DNA from: Streptomyces durocortorensis
GTDB lineage: Bacteria > Actinomycetota > Actinomycetes > Streptomycetales > Streptomycetaceae
DNA length: 36,849 bases
Direction of reading: 5' to 3'
NCBI RefSeq assembly: GCF_016901035.1
Contig: NZ_JAFEUF010000048.1
Location: 1 to 36,849 of the forward strand
Below the pieces are notes generated by a model. That model worked only from the letters and a program-made list of their open reading frames with translations. It was not told where the DNA came from and did no database searches. Positions 10,387-17,663 of this stretch are shown here, in pieces (positions within the stretch are counted from its first letter, which is position 1; every line of letters starts with the position of its first letter). The position numbers and the translations under genes are program-made.

Positions 10387-11085
10387 ATGGGCGAATCACT
10401 GGTACGCGAGGGGTACGCGGGGACCGGTCCCGGGGCGATCACTCCGGACGGGTGCGCGGTGGAGCTGTATCGCCGGCTGGCCGTCGGCGATGAGCCGGAC
10501 GTGATCGCGGGTGCGGCACCCGCCGGGGCGAGCATTCTCGAACTGGGCTGCGGGGCGGGCCGGGTGACCCACCCGCTGGTGCGGCGCGGGTTCCGGGTGA
10601 CGGCGGTGGACGAGTCGCCGGAGATGCTGGCGGAGATCGCCGGGGCGCGCACGGTGCGCAGCCCCATCGAGTCGCTGGACCTGGGCGACGAGCGGTTCGA
10701 CGTGGTGCTGCTCGGCTCGTTCCTGGTCCACGCGGGCGAGCACCGCGTGCGCGACGGGATGCTGCGGGTCTGCCGAGCCCATGTGCGGGACGACGGGATC
10801 GTCCTCGTCCAGCGTGAGGGTGTGGCGCACCGCTCGGAGCTTCCGTGGGAGCGGACCGATCCGTCCGGCGGCCTGGTCCGGATCGTGTCCGCGGATCCGG
10901 TGGGCGACGGCGTGCGCTCGGTGCGCGCGGAGTATCACTTCGACGACGCGCGGTGGACGCAGACCTTCCTGTCGCGGGAGCTGTCCGACGAGGACCTCGC
11001 CGGGCATCTCGCGGCGGCCGGGCTCGCGGTGGACCGCGCCCTCACGGACGACGGCACTTGGCTGCTGGCCCGCCCGGTGCTCTGA
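10387..11085 (+). CDS. Class I SAM-dependent methyltransferase
   Basis: 232 residues starting MGESLVREGYAGTGPGAITPDG. Motif I ILELGCGAGRVTHPLVRRGF lies at about 50-69, then VTAVDESPEMLAEI (acidic loop after beta 2) and FDVVLLGSFLVH (motif IV). The second half, with EYHFDDARWTQTFLSRELSDEDL, resembles small-molecule or ubiquinone-type methyltransferases. The substrate is unknown. The longer open frame starting at 10039 is shadow of the opposite-strand DUF6343 gene. It ends 53 bp before the convergent lipoprotein gene. Confidence 0.85.
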   Translation: MGESLVREGYAGTGPGAITPDGCAVELYRRLAVGDEPDVIAGAAPAGASILELGCGAGRVTHPLVRRGFRVTAVDESPEMLAEIAGARTVRSPIESLDLGDERFDVVLLGSFLVHAGEHRVRDGMLRVCRAHVRDDGIVLVQREGVAHRSELPWERTDPSGGLVRIVSADPVGDGVRSVRAEYHFDDARWTQTFLSRELSDEDLAGHLAAAGLAVDRALTDDGTWLLARPVL

Positions 11086-11138
11086 CCGGCGGCGCATCTG
11101 AGCCGGTGAGCCGGTGTCCGTGCGCCGGTGTCCGGGCG

Positions 11139-11495
11139 TCAGTGGACGAAGCTGTAGCTGCGCCACGGGCCGCTGCCCGGTGCCGTCACATCGCTGAACC
11201 GGGTCGGCACGTACGTCGTCCCGCCGCCCGTGCAGTCCCGCGTGCGGTACAGGATCACGTCGACCAGCGTCCCGTTCTCGACCTCGTGGGCCCCCGCCGG
11301 GGCGATCCGGTGGCAGCCGCGTACCGACGGGCTGTTCACCTGGATCACCGCTTCGCGTTCCGTCGTGTACGTCACCGGCCCCACCGCGGTGCGCCCGAGC
11401 CCGGAGCAGCCCGTGGCGGCGAGGGCGAGCAGCGAGACTCCGGCGGCGATGGCGAGGCGGCGTCGGCGGCGGGGAACGGTAGCGGTCACGGACAT
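11139..11495 (-). CDS. Small secreted lipoprotein
   Basis: 118 residues from the ATG at 11495 with GAGGAC 10 bp before it; the longer frame to 11675 covers non-coding sequence. The N-terminus has a basic stretch (PRRRRR), a hydrophobic core and a lipobox LAATGC with the lipidated Cys near residue 28. The mature domain is about 90 residues, beta-rich, with two further Cys residues (RGCHRI, TRDCTGG) that could pair. It should be anchored outside the membrane. No named family is recognised. Confidence 0.8.
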   Translation of the reverse strand: MSVTATVPRRRRRLAIAAGVSLLALAATGCSGLGRTAVGPVTYTTEREAVIQVNSPSVRGCHRIAPAGAHEVENGTLVDVILYRTRDCTGGGTTYVPTRFSDVTAPGSGPWRSYSFVH

Positions 11496-11924
11496 GGGCG
11501 GGTCCTCGTCTGCTCGTCCGGTGCTCGTCCGGCGAAATCGGTACGTCGGGAAGACGTGCTGGCGCTGGCCACCCTGCCCGGCCCGGGCGGCCCCGGCACC
11601 CCGTGCGCGGCCGACCGGGCGAGCGGCGCGGTTCGCCCGGGGTTCCATACGGCCAAATGGGGCATAAAGCCGCAAAAGGTGCTATGTGGTCTGTGGTTCC
11701 GCATGGGTCGCCGCCTTTCCTCCCAGGTGGCCGTCATGGTTCAGGAACTGGTGATCGCGTCGGTGGCGGTGCTCTGCGCCGGAGCGTCGCTCCACCCGCC
11801 GCACGGTCCTCCGCGAAGCAGCCGTTCGCCCATCACTGAGCGTGGCGGTTCCGTACGCGGGGCAGGACGTCTGCCTGACCGGTCACCCTGCTGCTGAGCT
11901 GGGGTGATGCGGTGGGCGTCCGCG
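11496..11924. other. Long intergenic region with a doubtful small ORF
   Basis: About 430 bp without a firm gene. A patch at 11646-11700 is clearly AT-richer than its surroundings. A 53-codon frame (ATG 11736, stop 11895-11897) begins MVQELVIASVAVLCAGASLH with AGGTGG 5 bp upstream, so it could be a small membrane peptide. Its second half loses the GC3 bias and looks non-coding, so I do not call it as a gene. Confidence 0.35.
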
Positions 11925-11947
11925 GTGTCAGACCTCCCGCCTAGACT
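11925..11947 (+). promoter_or_regulatory. Possible PafBC-type damage promoter of the SNF2/SWIM operon
   Basis: GTGTCAGAC, exactly 8 bp, then TAGACT (11942-11947). Compared with the RecA-independent damage consensus TTGTCRGTG-N8-TANNNT it matches six of nine in the first box and the full -10. Transcription would start near 11954, about 60 nt before the helicase start. Confidence 0.45.
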
Positions 11948-12015
11948 CGCGGAGTCAGCACAATCCGTGCCGACGGAGACCGGAATCCGTGGATCGGGTG
12001 GGAGGGGGAGTGAGC

Positions 12016-15000
12016 ATGACGGCATGGACCCGTGAGGGCGAGGCGCGGGACTCCGGCGGCGCGCCCCGGACCGCCGACGTCGGCCGCCTGCTGCGCTGCG
12101 CCGCGGTCTTCCTGCCCGGCCCGGTGCCGAGGGACGGCCGCATTGCCTTCTGGGATCCCCACGCAGACACCGACGTAGGCACAGACGCGGGTGCGGGTGC
12201 GGGCGCAGGCGCAGATGCCGGCACCGGCCCGGTGCGCGACGACGGTGCGCGGGAGTGGCGGCGCGGGACATCCTTCGCGTACGCGGACGCCACCGCGCGC
12301 CCCGAATCCGTCCCGTGCACCACCGCCCGGCTCACGGTCGTCCGGCCGGACCCGGCGGCGGGCCCCGGGGGTGTCCGTACCACCGAGGTGCCCGCCGCAC
12401 TGCTGTCCGTGGCCGACGCGCTGCCCCTGCTCGTCCGCGCACGGCAGCAGGCGTCCGCCCACCTCGCCACGCGCTGCTGGGGCGCGGCCGCGCTGCACGC
12501 CCTCCACCTCGTCGCCCGCGGCCGGCTCCTGCCCGGGCTCACGGCGGACGGCCACGACGCCTGGCGGGCCGGCCCGAGGGACGCCGAGGACGTCGCGCAC
12601 CTGCGGGCGGTCGCCGCCGCCCTGCCGCCCGAGGGGCACGCGGTGCCGGTCCCCGGCTCGGATCCGCCCCGGCTGCCCGACGCCGAGGCTCTGACCGGGG
12701 CGTTCCTGGACGCCGTCGCCGACACGCTGCCGCGCACGCCCGCCGCCGCGTTCGCCATGGGCGCGCCGTTCGCCGCCCGCGAGCCCCAGCATCTGCCCCA
12801 CGCCGCCGCCTGGGCCGTGGAGGTCGCCTCGGGCCTGGACGCCGGCGTGCGGGTCTCGCTGCGCCTGGACCTCTCCGCGTACGAGCTGTTCGACACCGCC
12901 GACACCTACGCGGTCACCGCCGCCCGCGAGGGGGCGGAGGCCGCAGACGGATCCGCCCGGCCGGAGCACGCGGACGACCCGGCGGTCCGCCACGCCGCCG
13001 CGGCGATCGTGCAGGTCCACAGCCTCGCCGACCCGACGTACGTGGTGGACGCGGCGACCCTGTGGAACGCCGGGGCGGGCGAGCCGTTCGGGCCGCGCTC
13101 CCAGGTCGACGCGGTGCTGGCCCTGCGCCGCGCCGCCCGCGTCTGGGCCCCGCTGGAACGCCTCCTGGGGCAGCCCGTCCCCGATGTGCTCGCGATCACC
13201 GAGGACGAGCTGTACGAGCTGCTGAGCGACGCCGGATCCCGGCTGGCCGCCGCCGGGGTCGCGGTGCACTGGCCGCGCGAGCTGGCCCGTTCGCTCACCG
13301 CTGCCGCCGTCGTGCGCCCCGCGCCCGGATCTGCCACCGACGGCACGTCCTTCTTCGACGCCGAGCACCTCTTCACCTTCGACTGGGAGCTGTCCCTGGG
13401 CGACGAGCGGCTGACCGAGGCCGAGATGGACCTCCTGGCCGAGGCCCACCGTCCGGTGGTCCGGCTGCGCGACCAGTGGGTGGTCGTCGACCCCGCTCTC
13501 GTACGCAAGGCGCGGAAAAGGGAGTTGGGGCTCCTGGACCCGGTGGACGCGCTGGCCGTCGCCCTCACCGGCAGCGCGGAGGTGGACGGCGATCGGGTCG
13601 ACGCCGTCCCGGCCGGGGCGCTGGCCGCGCTCCGGACCCGCCTGCTCGCCGACGACACGACGATCGCGCCGCCGCCCGGCCTGGACGCGACCCTGCGCGA
13701 CTACCAACTGCGCGGCCTGGCCTGGCTGGACCGGATGACCTCGCTCGGGCTCGGCGGCTGCCTCGCCGACGACATGGGCCTCGGCAAGACGATCACCCTC
13801 ATCGCCCTCCATCTGCACCGGGCGCACCCCTCGCCCACCCTGGTGGTCTGCCCCGCCTCCCTCCTCGGCAACTGGCACCGGGAGATCAACCGTTTCGCCC
13901 CCGGCGTGCCCGTGCGCCGCTTCCACGGCACGGACCGCACCCTGAGCGACCCGGACGGCGGCTTCGTCCTCACCACCTACGGCACCATGCGCTCCAGCGC
14001 CGCCCAACTCGCCGAGCAGAGCTGGGGCCTGGTCGTCGCCGACGAGGCGCAGCACGTCAAGAATCCGCACTCCTCCACCGCCAAGGCGCTCCGCACCATC
14101 CCCGCCCCGGCCAGGGTCGCCCTCACCGGCACCCCCGTCGAGAACAACCTCTCCGAGCTCTGGGCGCTGCTCGACTGGACGACCCCCGGACTGCTCGGGC
14201 CGCTCAAGGCGTTCCGGTCCCGCCACGCCCGGATCGTGGAGAACACGGACACCGCCGCCGGCCTCGGCAACGAGGAAGCGGTCGAGCGGCTGTCCCGGCT
14301 GGTGCGCCCCTTCCTGCTGCGGCGCAAGAAGTCCGACCCCGGCATCGCCCCCGAGCTGCCGCCCAAGACCGAGACCGACCACCCCGTCTCCCTCACCCGT
14401 GAACAGGCCACGCTCTACGAGGCGGCCGTCCGCGAGACCATGGCGCAGATCGAAGGGGCGGAGGGCATCGCCCGCCGGGGCCTGATCATGAAGCTGCTCA
14501 CCTCGCTCAAGCAGATCTGCAACCACCCCGCGCAGTATCTGAAGGAGGAGCCCACCCGGCTCACGGGCCGCTCCGGCAAGCTCGCCCTCCTGGACGAACT
14601 GCTCGACACGATCCTGTCCGAGGACGGCTCGGTCCTGATCTTCACCCAGTACGTGTCGATGGCCAGGCTCCTCTCCGCGCACCTCGCCGCCCGCGCGATC
14701 CCCTCCCAACTCCTGCACGGCGGTACGCCGGTGCCCGAGCGGGAGCGGATGGTGGACCGCTTCCAGTCCGCCGAGGTCCCCGTCTTCCTGCTCTCCCTCA
14801 AGGCGGCCGGCACCGGACTGAACCTCACCCGCGCCGCCCACGTCGTCCACTTCGACCGCTGGTGGAACCCGGCCGTGGAGGAGCAGGCCACCGACCGGGC
14901 GTACCGGATCGGCCAGACCCAGCCCGTCCAGGTCCACCGGATCATCGCCGAGGGCACCGTGGAGGACCGGATCGCCGAGCTGCTGGAGTCCAAGCGGGCC

Positions 15001-15096
15001 CTGGCGGACGCGGTGCTCGGCAGCGGGGAGAGTGCTCTGACCGAGCTGAGCGACCGGGACCTCGCCGACCTCGTATCGCTGCGGAGGCCCGCATGA
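12016..15096 (+). CDS. SNF2-family DNA translocase/helicase
   Basis: 1026 residues. The ATG at 12016 is chosen over a GTG at 11989 because the GGAGGGGGAG ribosome site (12001-12010) lies between them. The N-terminal half (about 1-530) matches the SNF2 helicase accessory region of bacterial SWI/SNF proteins and carries an Ala-Gly/Asp low-complexity run near residues 53-75. The ATPase core starts near 555: Walker A DDMGLGKT (about 585-592), box DEAQ (about 675), TGTPVENNLSELW, FLLRRKKSDP, then helicase C with ATDRAYRIGQ (about 958-967). It uses ATP to move along DNA and displace proteins; the bacterial role is poorly known. The stop overlaps the next start (ATGA), so it is co-translated with the SWIM protein. 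Confidence 0.93.
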   Translation: MTAWTREGEARDSGGAPRTADVGRLLRCAAVFLPGPVPRDGRIAFWDPHADTDVGTDAGAGAGAGADAGTGPVRDDGAREWRRGTSFAYADATARPESVPCTTARLTVVRPDPAAGPGGVRTTEVPAALLSVADALPLLVRARQQASAHLATRCWGAAALHALHLVARGRLLPGLTADGHDAWRAGPRDAEDVAHLRAVAAALPPEGHAVPVPGSDPPRLPDAEALTGAFLDAVADTLPRTPAAAFAMGAPFAAREPQHLPHAAAWAVEVASGLDAGVRVSLRLDLSAYELFDTADTYAVTAAREGAEAADGSARPEHADDPAVRHAAAAIVQVHSLADPTYVVDAATLWNAGAGEPFGPRSQVDAVLALRRAARVWAPLERLLGQPVPDVLAITEDELYELLSDAGSRLAAAGVAVHWPRELARSLTAAAVVRPAPGSATDGTSFFDAEHLFTFDWELSLGDERLTEAEMDLLAEAHRPVVRLRDQWVVVDPALVRKARKRELGLLDPVDALAVALTGSAEVDGDRVDAVPAGALAALRTRLLADDTTIAPPPGLDATLRDYQLRGLAWLDRMTSLGLGGCLADDMGLGKTITLIALHLHRAHPSPTLVVCPASLLGNWHREINRFAPGVPVRRFHGTDRTLSDPDGGFVLTTYGTMRSSAAQLAEQSWGLVVADEAQHVKNPHSSTAKALRTIPAPARVALTGTPVENNLSELWALLDWTTPGLLGPLKAFRSRHARIVENTDTAAGLGNEEAVERLSRLVRPFLLRRKKSDPGIAPELPPKTETDHPVSLTREQATLYEAAVRETMAQIEGAEGIARRGLIMKLLTSLKQICNHPAQYLKEEPTRLTGRSGKLALLDELLDTILSEDGSVLIFTQYVSMARLLSAHLAARAIPSQLLHGGTPVPERERMVDRFQSAEVPVFLLSLKAAGTGLNLTRAAHVVHFDRWWNPAVEEQATDRAYRIGQTQPVQVHRIIAEGTVEDRIAELLESKRALADAVLGSGESALTELSDRDLADLVSLRRPA

Positions 15097-16472
15097 GTCC
15101 CCGGATGAGCCCGCGCCCGGCCCCCCGTCCGACCACCGGCCCGGCCGCCCGCAGATCGGCCCCCCGCGCCCGGATCGGCCCGGACGATCTGCGGCGTACC
15201 TTCGAGGCGGTGCCCGCCCGAACCTCCGCCGAGGGCGAGCCCTTCGCGGACAGCTGGTGGGGCCGGGCCTGGGTGGACGCGCTGGAATCCCTGTCGATGG
15301 ACGAGGCCCGGCTCGTCCGCGGCCGGGCGTACGCCGCCGACGGGCAGGTCGCCGCGATCACCGTCACCCCCGGCCGCGTCGTCGCCTATGTGCACGGCAG
15401 CCGCGCCCGCCCCTACCGCGCCGAACTGCGTCTGCGCACCTTCGCCGACCCGGGCTGGGAGGCCCTGCTCGACGCGGTCGCCGCCCGGCCCGGCCATCTG
15501 TCAGCGCTGCTGGCCAAGGAGATGCCGCACTCCCTGGCCCGGACGGCCGAGGAGGCCGGGGTCCGGCTGCTGCCCGCCGCCGACGACCTCGACCCCAGCT
15601 GCACCTGCCCCGACCACGGGCGGCCCTGCAAGCACGTCGCCGCCCTCTGCTTCCAGACGGCCCTGCTGCTCGACAGCGACCCGTTCGTCCTGCTGCTGAT
15701 GCGGGGCCGGGGCGAGCGCGAACTGCTGGACGCGCTGGCCCGGCGCAACGCGGAACACTCCGCCCGCGAGCGTCCCGCCGCCGCGGCCGTCCCCTCCGTC
15801 GCGGCGCAGGACGCCTTCGCCGCGCGCTTCCTGCCCCCGCTCCCCGCGCCCCTCCCCGTCCCGCCGCACCCCGGCCAGCCACCGTCGTACCCGGACCTGC
15901 CCGGCGCCCGCGATCCACTGGGCCTGGACGCCCTCGCCACCGACGCGGCCGCCCGCGCCCACGCCCTGCTGACCACGGGCCGCGATCCGCTGGCCGGGCT
16001 CACCGCGTGGCAGGACGCCGTCCGCCTCGCCGCCGCGCGCCCGACCGCCGGGCTCACCGCCACCACCCGCGCGCTCTACCGGGAGCTGGCGTATGCCACC
16101 GGCCGCACCACCACCGACCTGGCCCGCGCCGTCGCCGCCTGGCGGCAGGGCGAGGCCGAGGGCCTGGCGGTCCTGGAAACGCCCTGGGATCCACCGGCCG
16201 GCCCCTTCGACCGGGCCAGGCCCGCGCTCGCCGCCGCCGGCTTCCCGCGCTTCACGCCCTGGCGCAACCACCTCACCCACCCGGCCGGTTCGCTCCAGCT
16301 GCGCTTCGGTCAGGACATGCGTTGGTACGGCTACGAATCCGACCCCGGCGCCGACGACTGGTGGCCGCGCGCATCCCCGGATCCCGACCCGGTGTCCGCC
16401 ATCGGAGCCCTGCTGGCCGGCGACTCCGTCCCGGACTCCACCGGGGACGACGACCCCCACTACGTACGGTAG
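15093..16472 (+). CDS. SWIM zinc-finger protein
   Basis: 459 residues. The ATG overlaps the helicase stop by 4 bp (ATGA) and has GGAGG at 15082-15086. After a basic, Pro-rich N-terminus comes a conserved block (FADSWWGRAWVDALE, about 52-66) and a SWIM zinc site CTCPDHGRPCKH (about 170-181, CxC...CxH), followed by VAALCFQTALLLDSDPFVLLLMRGR. The C-terminal half is Ala-rich and helical. SWIM domains bind nucleic acid or protein. The fixed pairing with an SNF2 helicase suggests a targeting subunit for it. The longer frame from 14862 is a shadow. Confidence 0.9.
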   Translation: MSPRMSPRPAPRPTTGPAARRSAPRARIGPDDLRRTFEAVPARTSAEGEPFADSWWGRAWVDALESLSMDEARLVRGRAYAADGQVAAITVTPGRVVAYVHGSRARPYRAELRLRTFADPGWEALLDAVAARPGHLSALLAKEMPHSLARTAEEAGVRLLPAADDLDPSCTCPDHGRPCKHVAALCFQTALLLDSDPFVLLLMRGRGERELLDALARRNAEHSARERPAAAAVPSVAAQDAFAARFLPPLPAPLPVPPHPGQPPSYPDLPGARDPLGLDALATDAAARAHALLTTGRDPLAGLTAWQDAVRLAAARPTAGLTATTRALYRELAYATGRTTTDLARAVAAWRQGEAEGLAVLETPWDPPAGPFDRARPALAAAGFPRFTPWRNHLTHPAGSLQLRFGQDMRWYGYESDPGADDWWPRASPDPDPVSAIGALLAGDSVPDSTGDDDPHYVR

Positions 16473-16500
16473 AAGCAGTCCCACTACGTACGGTAAAAGC
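16456..16500. repeat. Direct repeat with embedded palindrome
   Basis: Two 21-bp copies, 16456-16476 and 16480-16500, differing at one base (CCACTACGTACGGTA core in both). The first includes the stop of the SWIM gene; the second ends just before the -35 of the next gene. The TACGTA/CGTACG centre makes it a possible paired operator. Confidence 0.65.
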
Positions 16501-16501
16501 C

Positions 16502-16532
16502 TTGGCCACCGGGGCGTTGACCCTGTTAGCGT
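16502..16532 (+). promoter_or_regulatory. Leaderless promoter of the DUF7873-like gene
   Basis: TTGGCC (16502-16507), 19-bp spacer, TAGCGT (16527-16532), 7 bp before the GTG start at 16540. There is no ribosome site, which fits leaderless translation. Confidence 0.5.
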
Positions 16533-16539
16533 CCTCGAC

Positions 16540-17271
16540 GTGGCGAAACTCAATCAGATCATCGCAGTGGAGAAGGGCGTCAAGTCCAAGGCGCACCAGG
16601 ACCTGACGGCGGCCCATCACGGCCTCCAGAAGGCCGCGTTGCTGGCCGGGATCTCCCGTACCTACCAGCCCAAGGACGAGGAGGGCGAACAGCTTCCGCC
16701 CGAGTCGACGCTGGTCCAGGTCAAGGCCGAGGACGTGCTGCGGGAGACCGCGACCACGCTGACCCGCCTCTTCGATGTGACCGCCACGAAGGACTGGGCG
16801 AACTGCTCGGCCCGGGCCGATGTGAAGGTCGAAGGCCGGGTGCTGGTGGCCGAGGTGCCGGTGTCGTATCTGCTCTTCCTGGAGAAGCAGCTGACCGACC
16901 TCAACACCTTCGTCCGCAAGCTGCCCGTGCTGGACGCGGCCGAGTCCTGGGTGCAGGACCCGTCGACCGACTCCTGGAAGACCGAGCCGGTCCGGACGCT
17001 CCGCACCAAGAAGGTGCCCCGCAACCACGTGAAGGCGGAGGCCACCGAGAAGCACCCGGCGCAGGTCGAGGTGTACTACGAGGACATCCCGGTCGGGTAC
17101 TGGACGACCGTCAAGTTCTCCGGGGCGCTGCCCGCGCGGCGCGTCAACGAACTGCTGGACCGGATCGAGAAGCTCCAGCAGGCCGTGAAGTTCGCCCGCG
17201 AGGAGGCCAACGGCGCGGAGGTCACCGACCAGCGGGTGGGTGATGCGGTATTCGGTTACCTCTTCGGGTGA
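16540..17271 (+). CDS. Conserved protein of unknown function, DUF7873-like
   Basis: 243 residues from the GTG at 16540; the longer frame from 16093 runs over the SWIM gene. It begins MAKLNQIIAVEKGVKSKAHQ and contains ISRTYQPKDEEGEQLPPEST, VTATKDWANCSARADVKV and a C-terminal coiled helix (VNELLDRIEKLQQAVKFARE) ending GDAVFGYLFG. No signal or membrane segment, so cytoplasmic. From memory similar proteins occur in many unrelated bacteria and carry the label DUF7873; no function is known to me. It is the nearest gene to the two tRNA-like RNA elements, which begin about 50 bp after its stop. An RNA-related role is possible from context only. Confidence 0.85.
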   Translation: MAKLNQIIAVEKGVKSKAHQDLTAAHHGLQKAALLAGISRTYQPKDEEGEQLPPESTLVQVKAEDVLRETATTLTRLFDVTATKDWANCSARADVKVEGRVLVAEVPVSYLLFLEKQLTDLNTFVRKLPVLDAAESWVQDPSTDSWKTEPVRTLRTKKVPRNHVKAEATEKHPAQVEVYYEDIPVGYWTTVKFSGALPARRVNELLDRIEKLQQAVKFAREEANGAEVTDQRVGDAVFGYLFG

Positions 17272-17284
17272 CTGACCACGGATT

Positions 17285-17312
17285 CCCCGGCCGCCGATGA
17301 CGGTGACCGGGG
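17285..17312 (+). terminator. Stem-loop after the DUF7873-like gene
   Basis: CCCCGG (17285-17290) pairs with CCGGGG (17307-17312) around a 16-nt loop that can itself pair weakly. It begins 13 bp after the stop. It may end the mRNA or form the 5' boundary of the first RNA element. Confidence 0.45.
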
Positions 17313-17320
17313 TGCGCGAG

Positions 17321-17451
17321 GAGCGCAAGCTGAAACTGAAGCTTGTCGTGAAGGCGCGGTCCCAGTGGAGGTTCGACTCCTCCCTCCGGCACGGGCCGGA
17401 GTAGCCCAAGCAGGCAGAGGCAGACCGCCGTCAATCTCAGACTCTTGCTCC
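17321..17451 (+). ncRNA. Circularly permuted tRNA-like RNA 1 (Y RNA-like)
   Basis: Read 5' to 3', the sequence gives a complete tRNA body in permuted order. Anticodon-stem 3' strand GCGGTC (17356-17361), 5-nt variable loop, T arm GGAGG-TTCGACT-CCTCC (17367-17383), acceptor 3' strand CTCCGGC (17384-17390), tetraloop ACGG, acceptor 5' strand GCCGGAG (17395-17401), TA (positions 8-9), D arm with GCC/GGC stem and GG in its loop (17404-17421), one base, then anticodon-stem 5' strand GACCGC (17423-17428). All spacings match tRNA numbering. The ends extend from the anticodon position: GCAAG (17325-17329) can pair with CTTGC (17444-17448), or form a hairpin with GCTTGT (17341-17346). An acceptor stem closed by a loop with extended ends is the design of YrlA-type Y RNAs, which bind the Ro protein Rsr. 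Transcript ends are not known; function is inferred. Confidence 0.72.
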
Positions 17452-17486
17452 AGACTCAGCATTCGCCGCCGATCGCCGGATCGAAC

Positions 17487-17595
17487 GGGCCCGGGCCCGC
17501 GCGCGTCGAGATGCCGGTTCAAGTCCGGCCCGCAGAGCTCCGATCTGCGGTGGTCCAAAGGCAGGACGCGACGACATCATGACTGACCCGGACCC
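17487..17595 (+). ncRNA. Circularly permuted tRNA-like RNA 2 (Y RNA-like)
   Basis: Same layout as the first element but different in sequence. Anticodon-stem 3' strand CGTCG (17504-17508), 4-nt variable loop, T arm GCCGG-TTCAAGT-CCGGC (17513-17529), acceptor 3' strand CCGCAGA (17530-17536), 7-nt loop, acceptor 5' strand TCTGCGG (17544-17550), TG, D arm GTCC-AAAGGCA-GGAC (17553-17567), one base, anticodon-stem 5' strand CGACG (17569-17573). The ends form an outer helix, 17487-17497 with 17585-17595: nine pairs and two C-A mismatches, separated from the tRNA body by an internal loop. A normal tRNA using the 5' half of element 1 and the 3' half of this one is excluded, as the acceptor strands do not pair. 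Confidence 0.72.
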
Positions 17596-17632
17596 TTAAA
17601 CGTGCCGGCGTGCGAGATGGGTGGCACTCACA

Positions 17633-17663
17633 GGGCCCGGAGGCCGGCTACGCCTCCGGGCCC
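17633..17663. terminator. Bidirectional terminator containing a stop codon in its loop
   Basis: Perfect 12-bp arms GGGCCCGGAGGC (17633-17644) and GCCTCCGGGCCC (17652-17663) with a 7-nt loop. It lies 38 bp after the second RNA element on the plus strand and at the end of the peptidase gene on the minus strand, whose TAG stop (17648-17650) is in the loop. Confidence 0.85.

Noticed and set aside
11941..14937. 998-codon minus-strand frame opposite the SNF2 gene
   Set aside because: Gly/Arg/Val-rich shadow without motifs; the SNF2 motifs are complete on the plus strand.
17395..17536. An ordinary tRNA with a long intron or insert, from GCCGGAG at 17395 to the T arm at 17513
   Set aside because: The acceptor strands GCCGGAG and CCGCAGA do not pair, whereas each half pairs perfectly with its own neighbour in permuted order. 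No anticodon arm fits.
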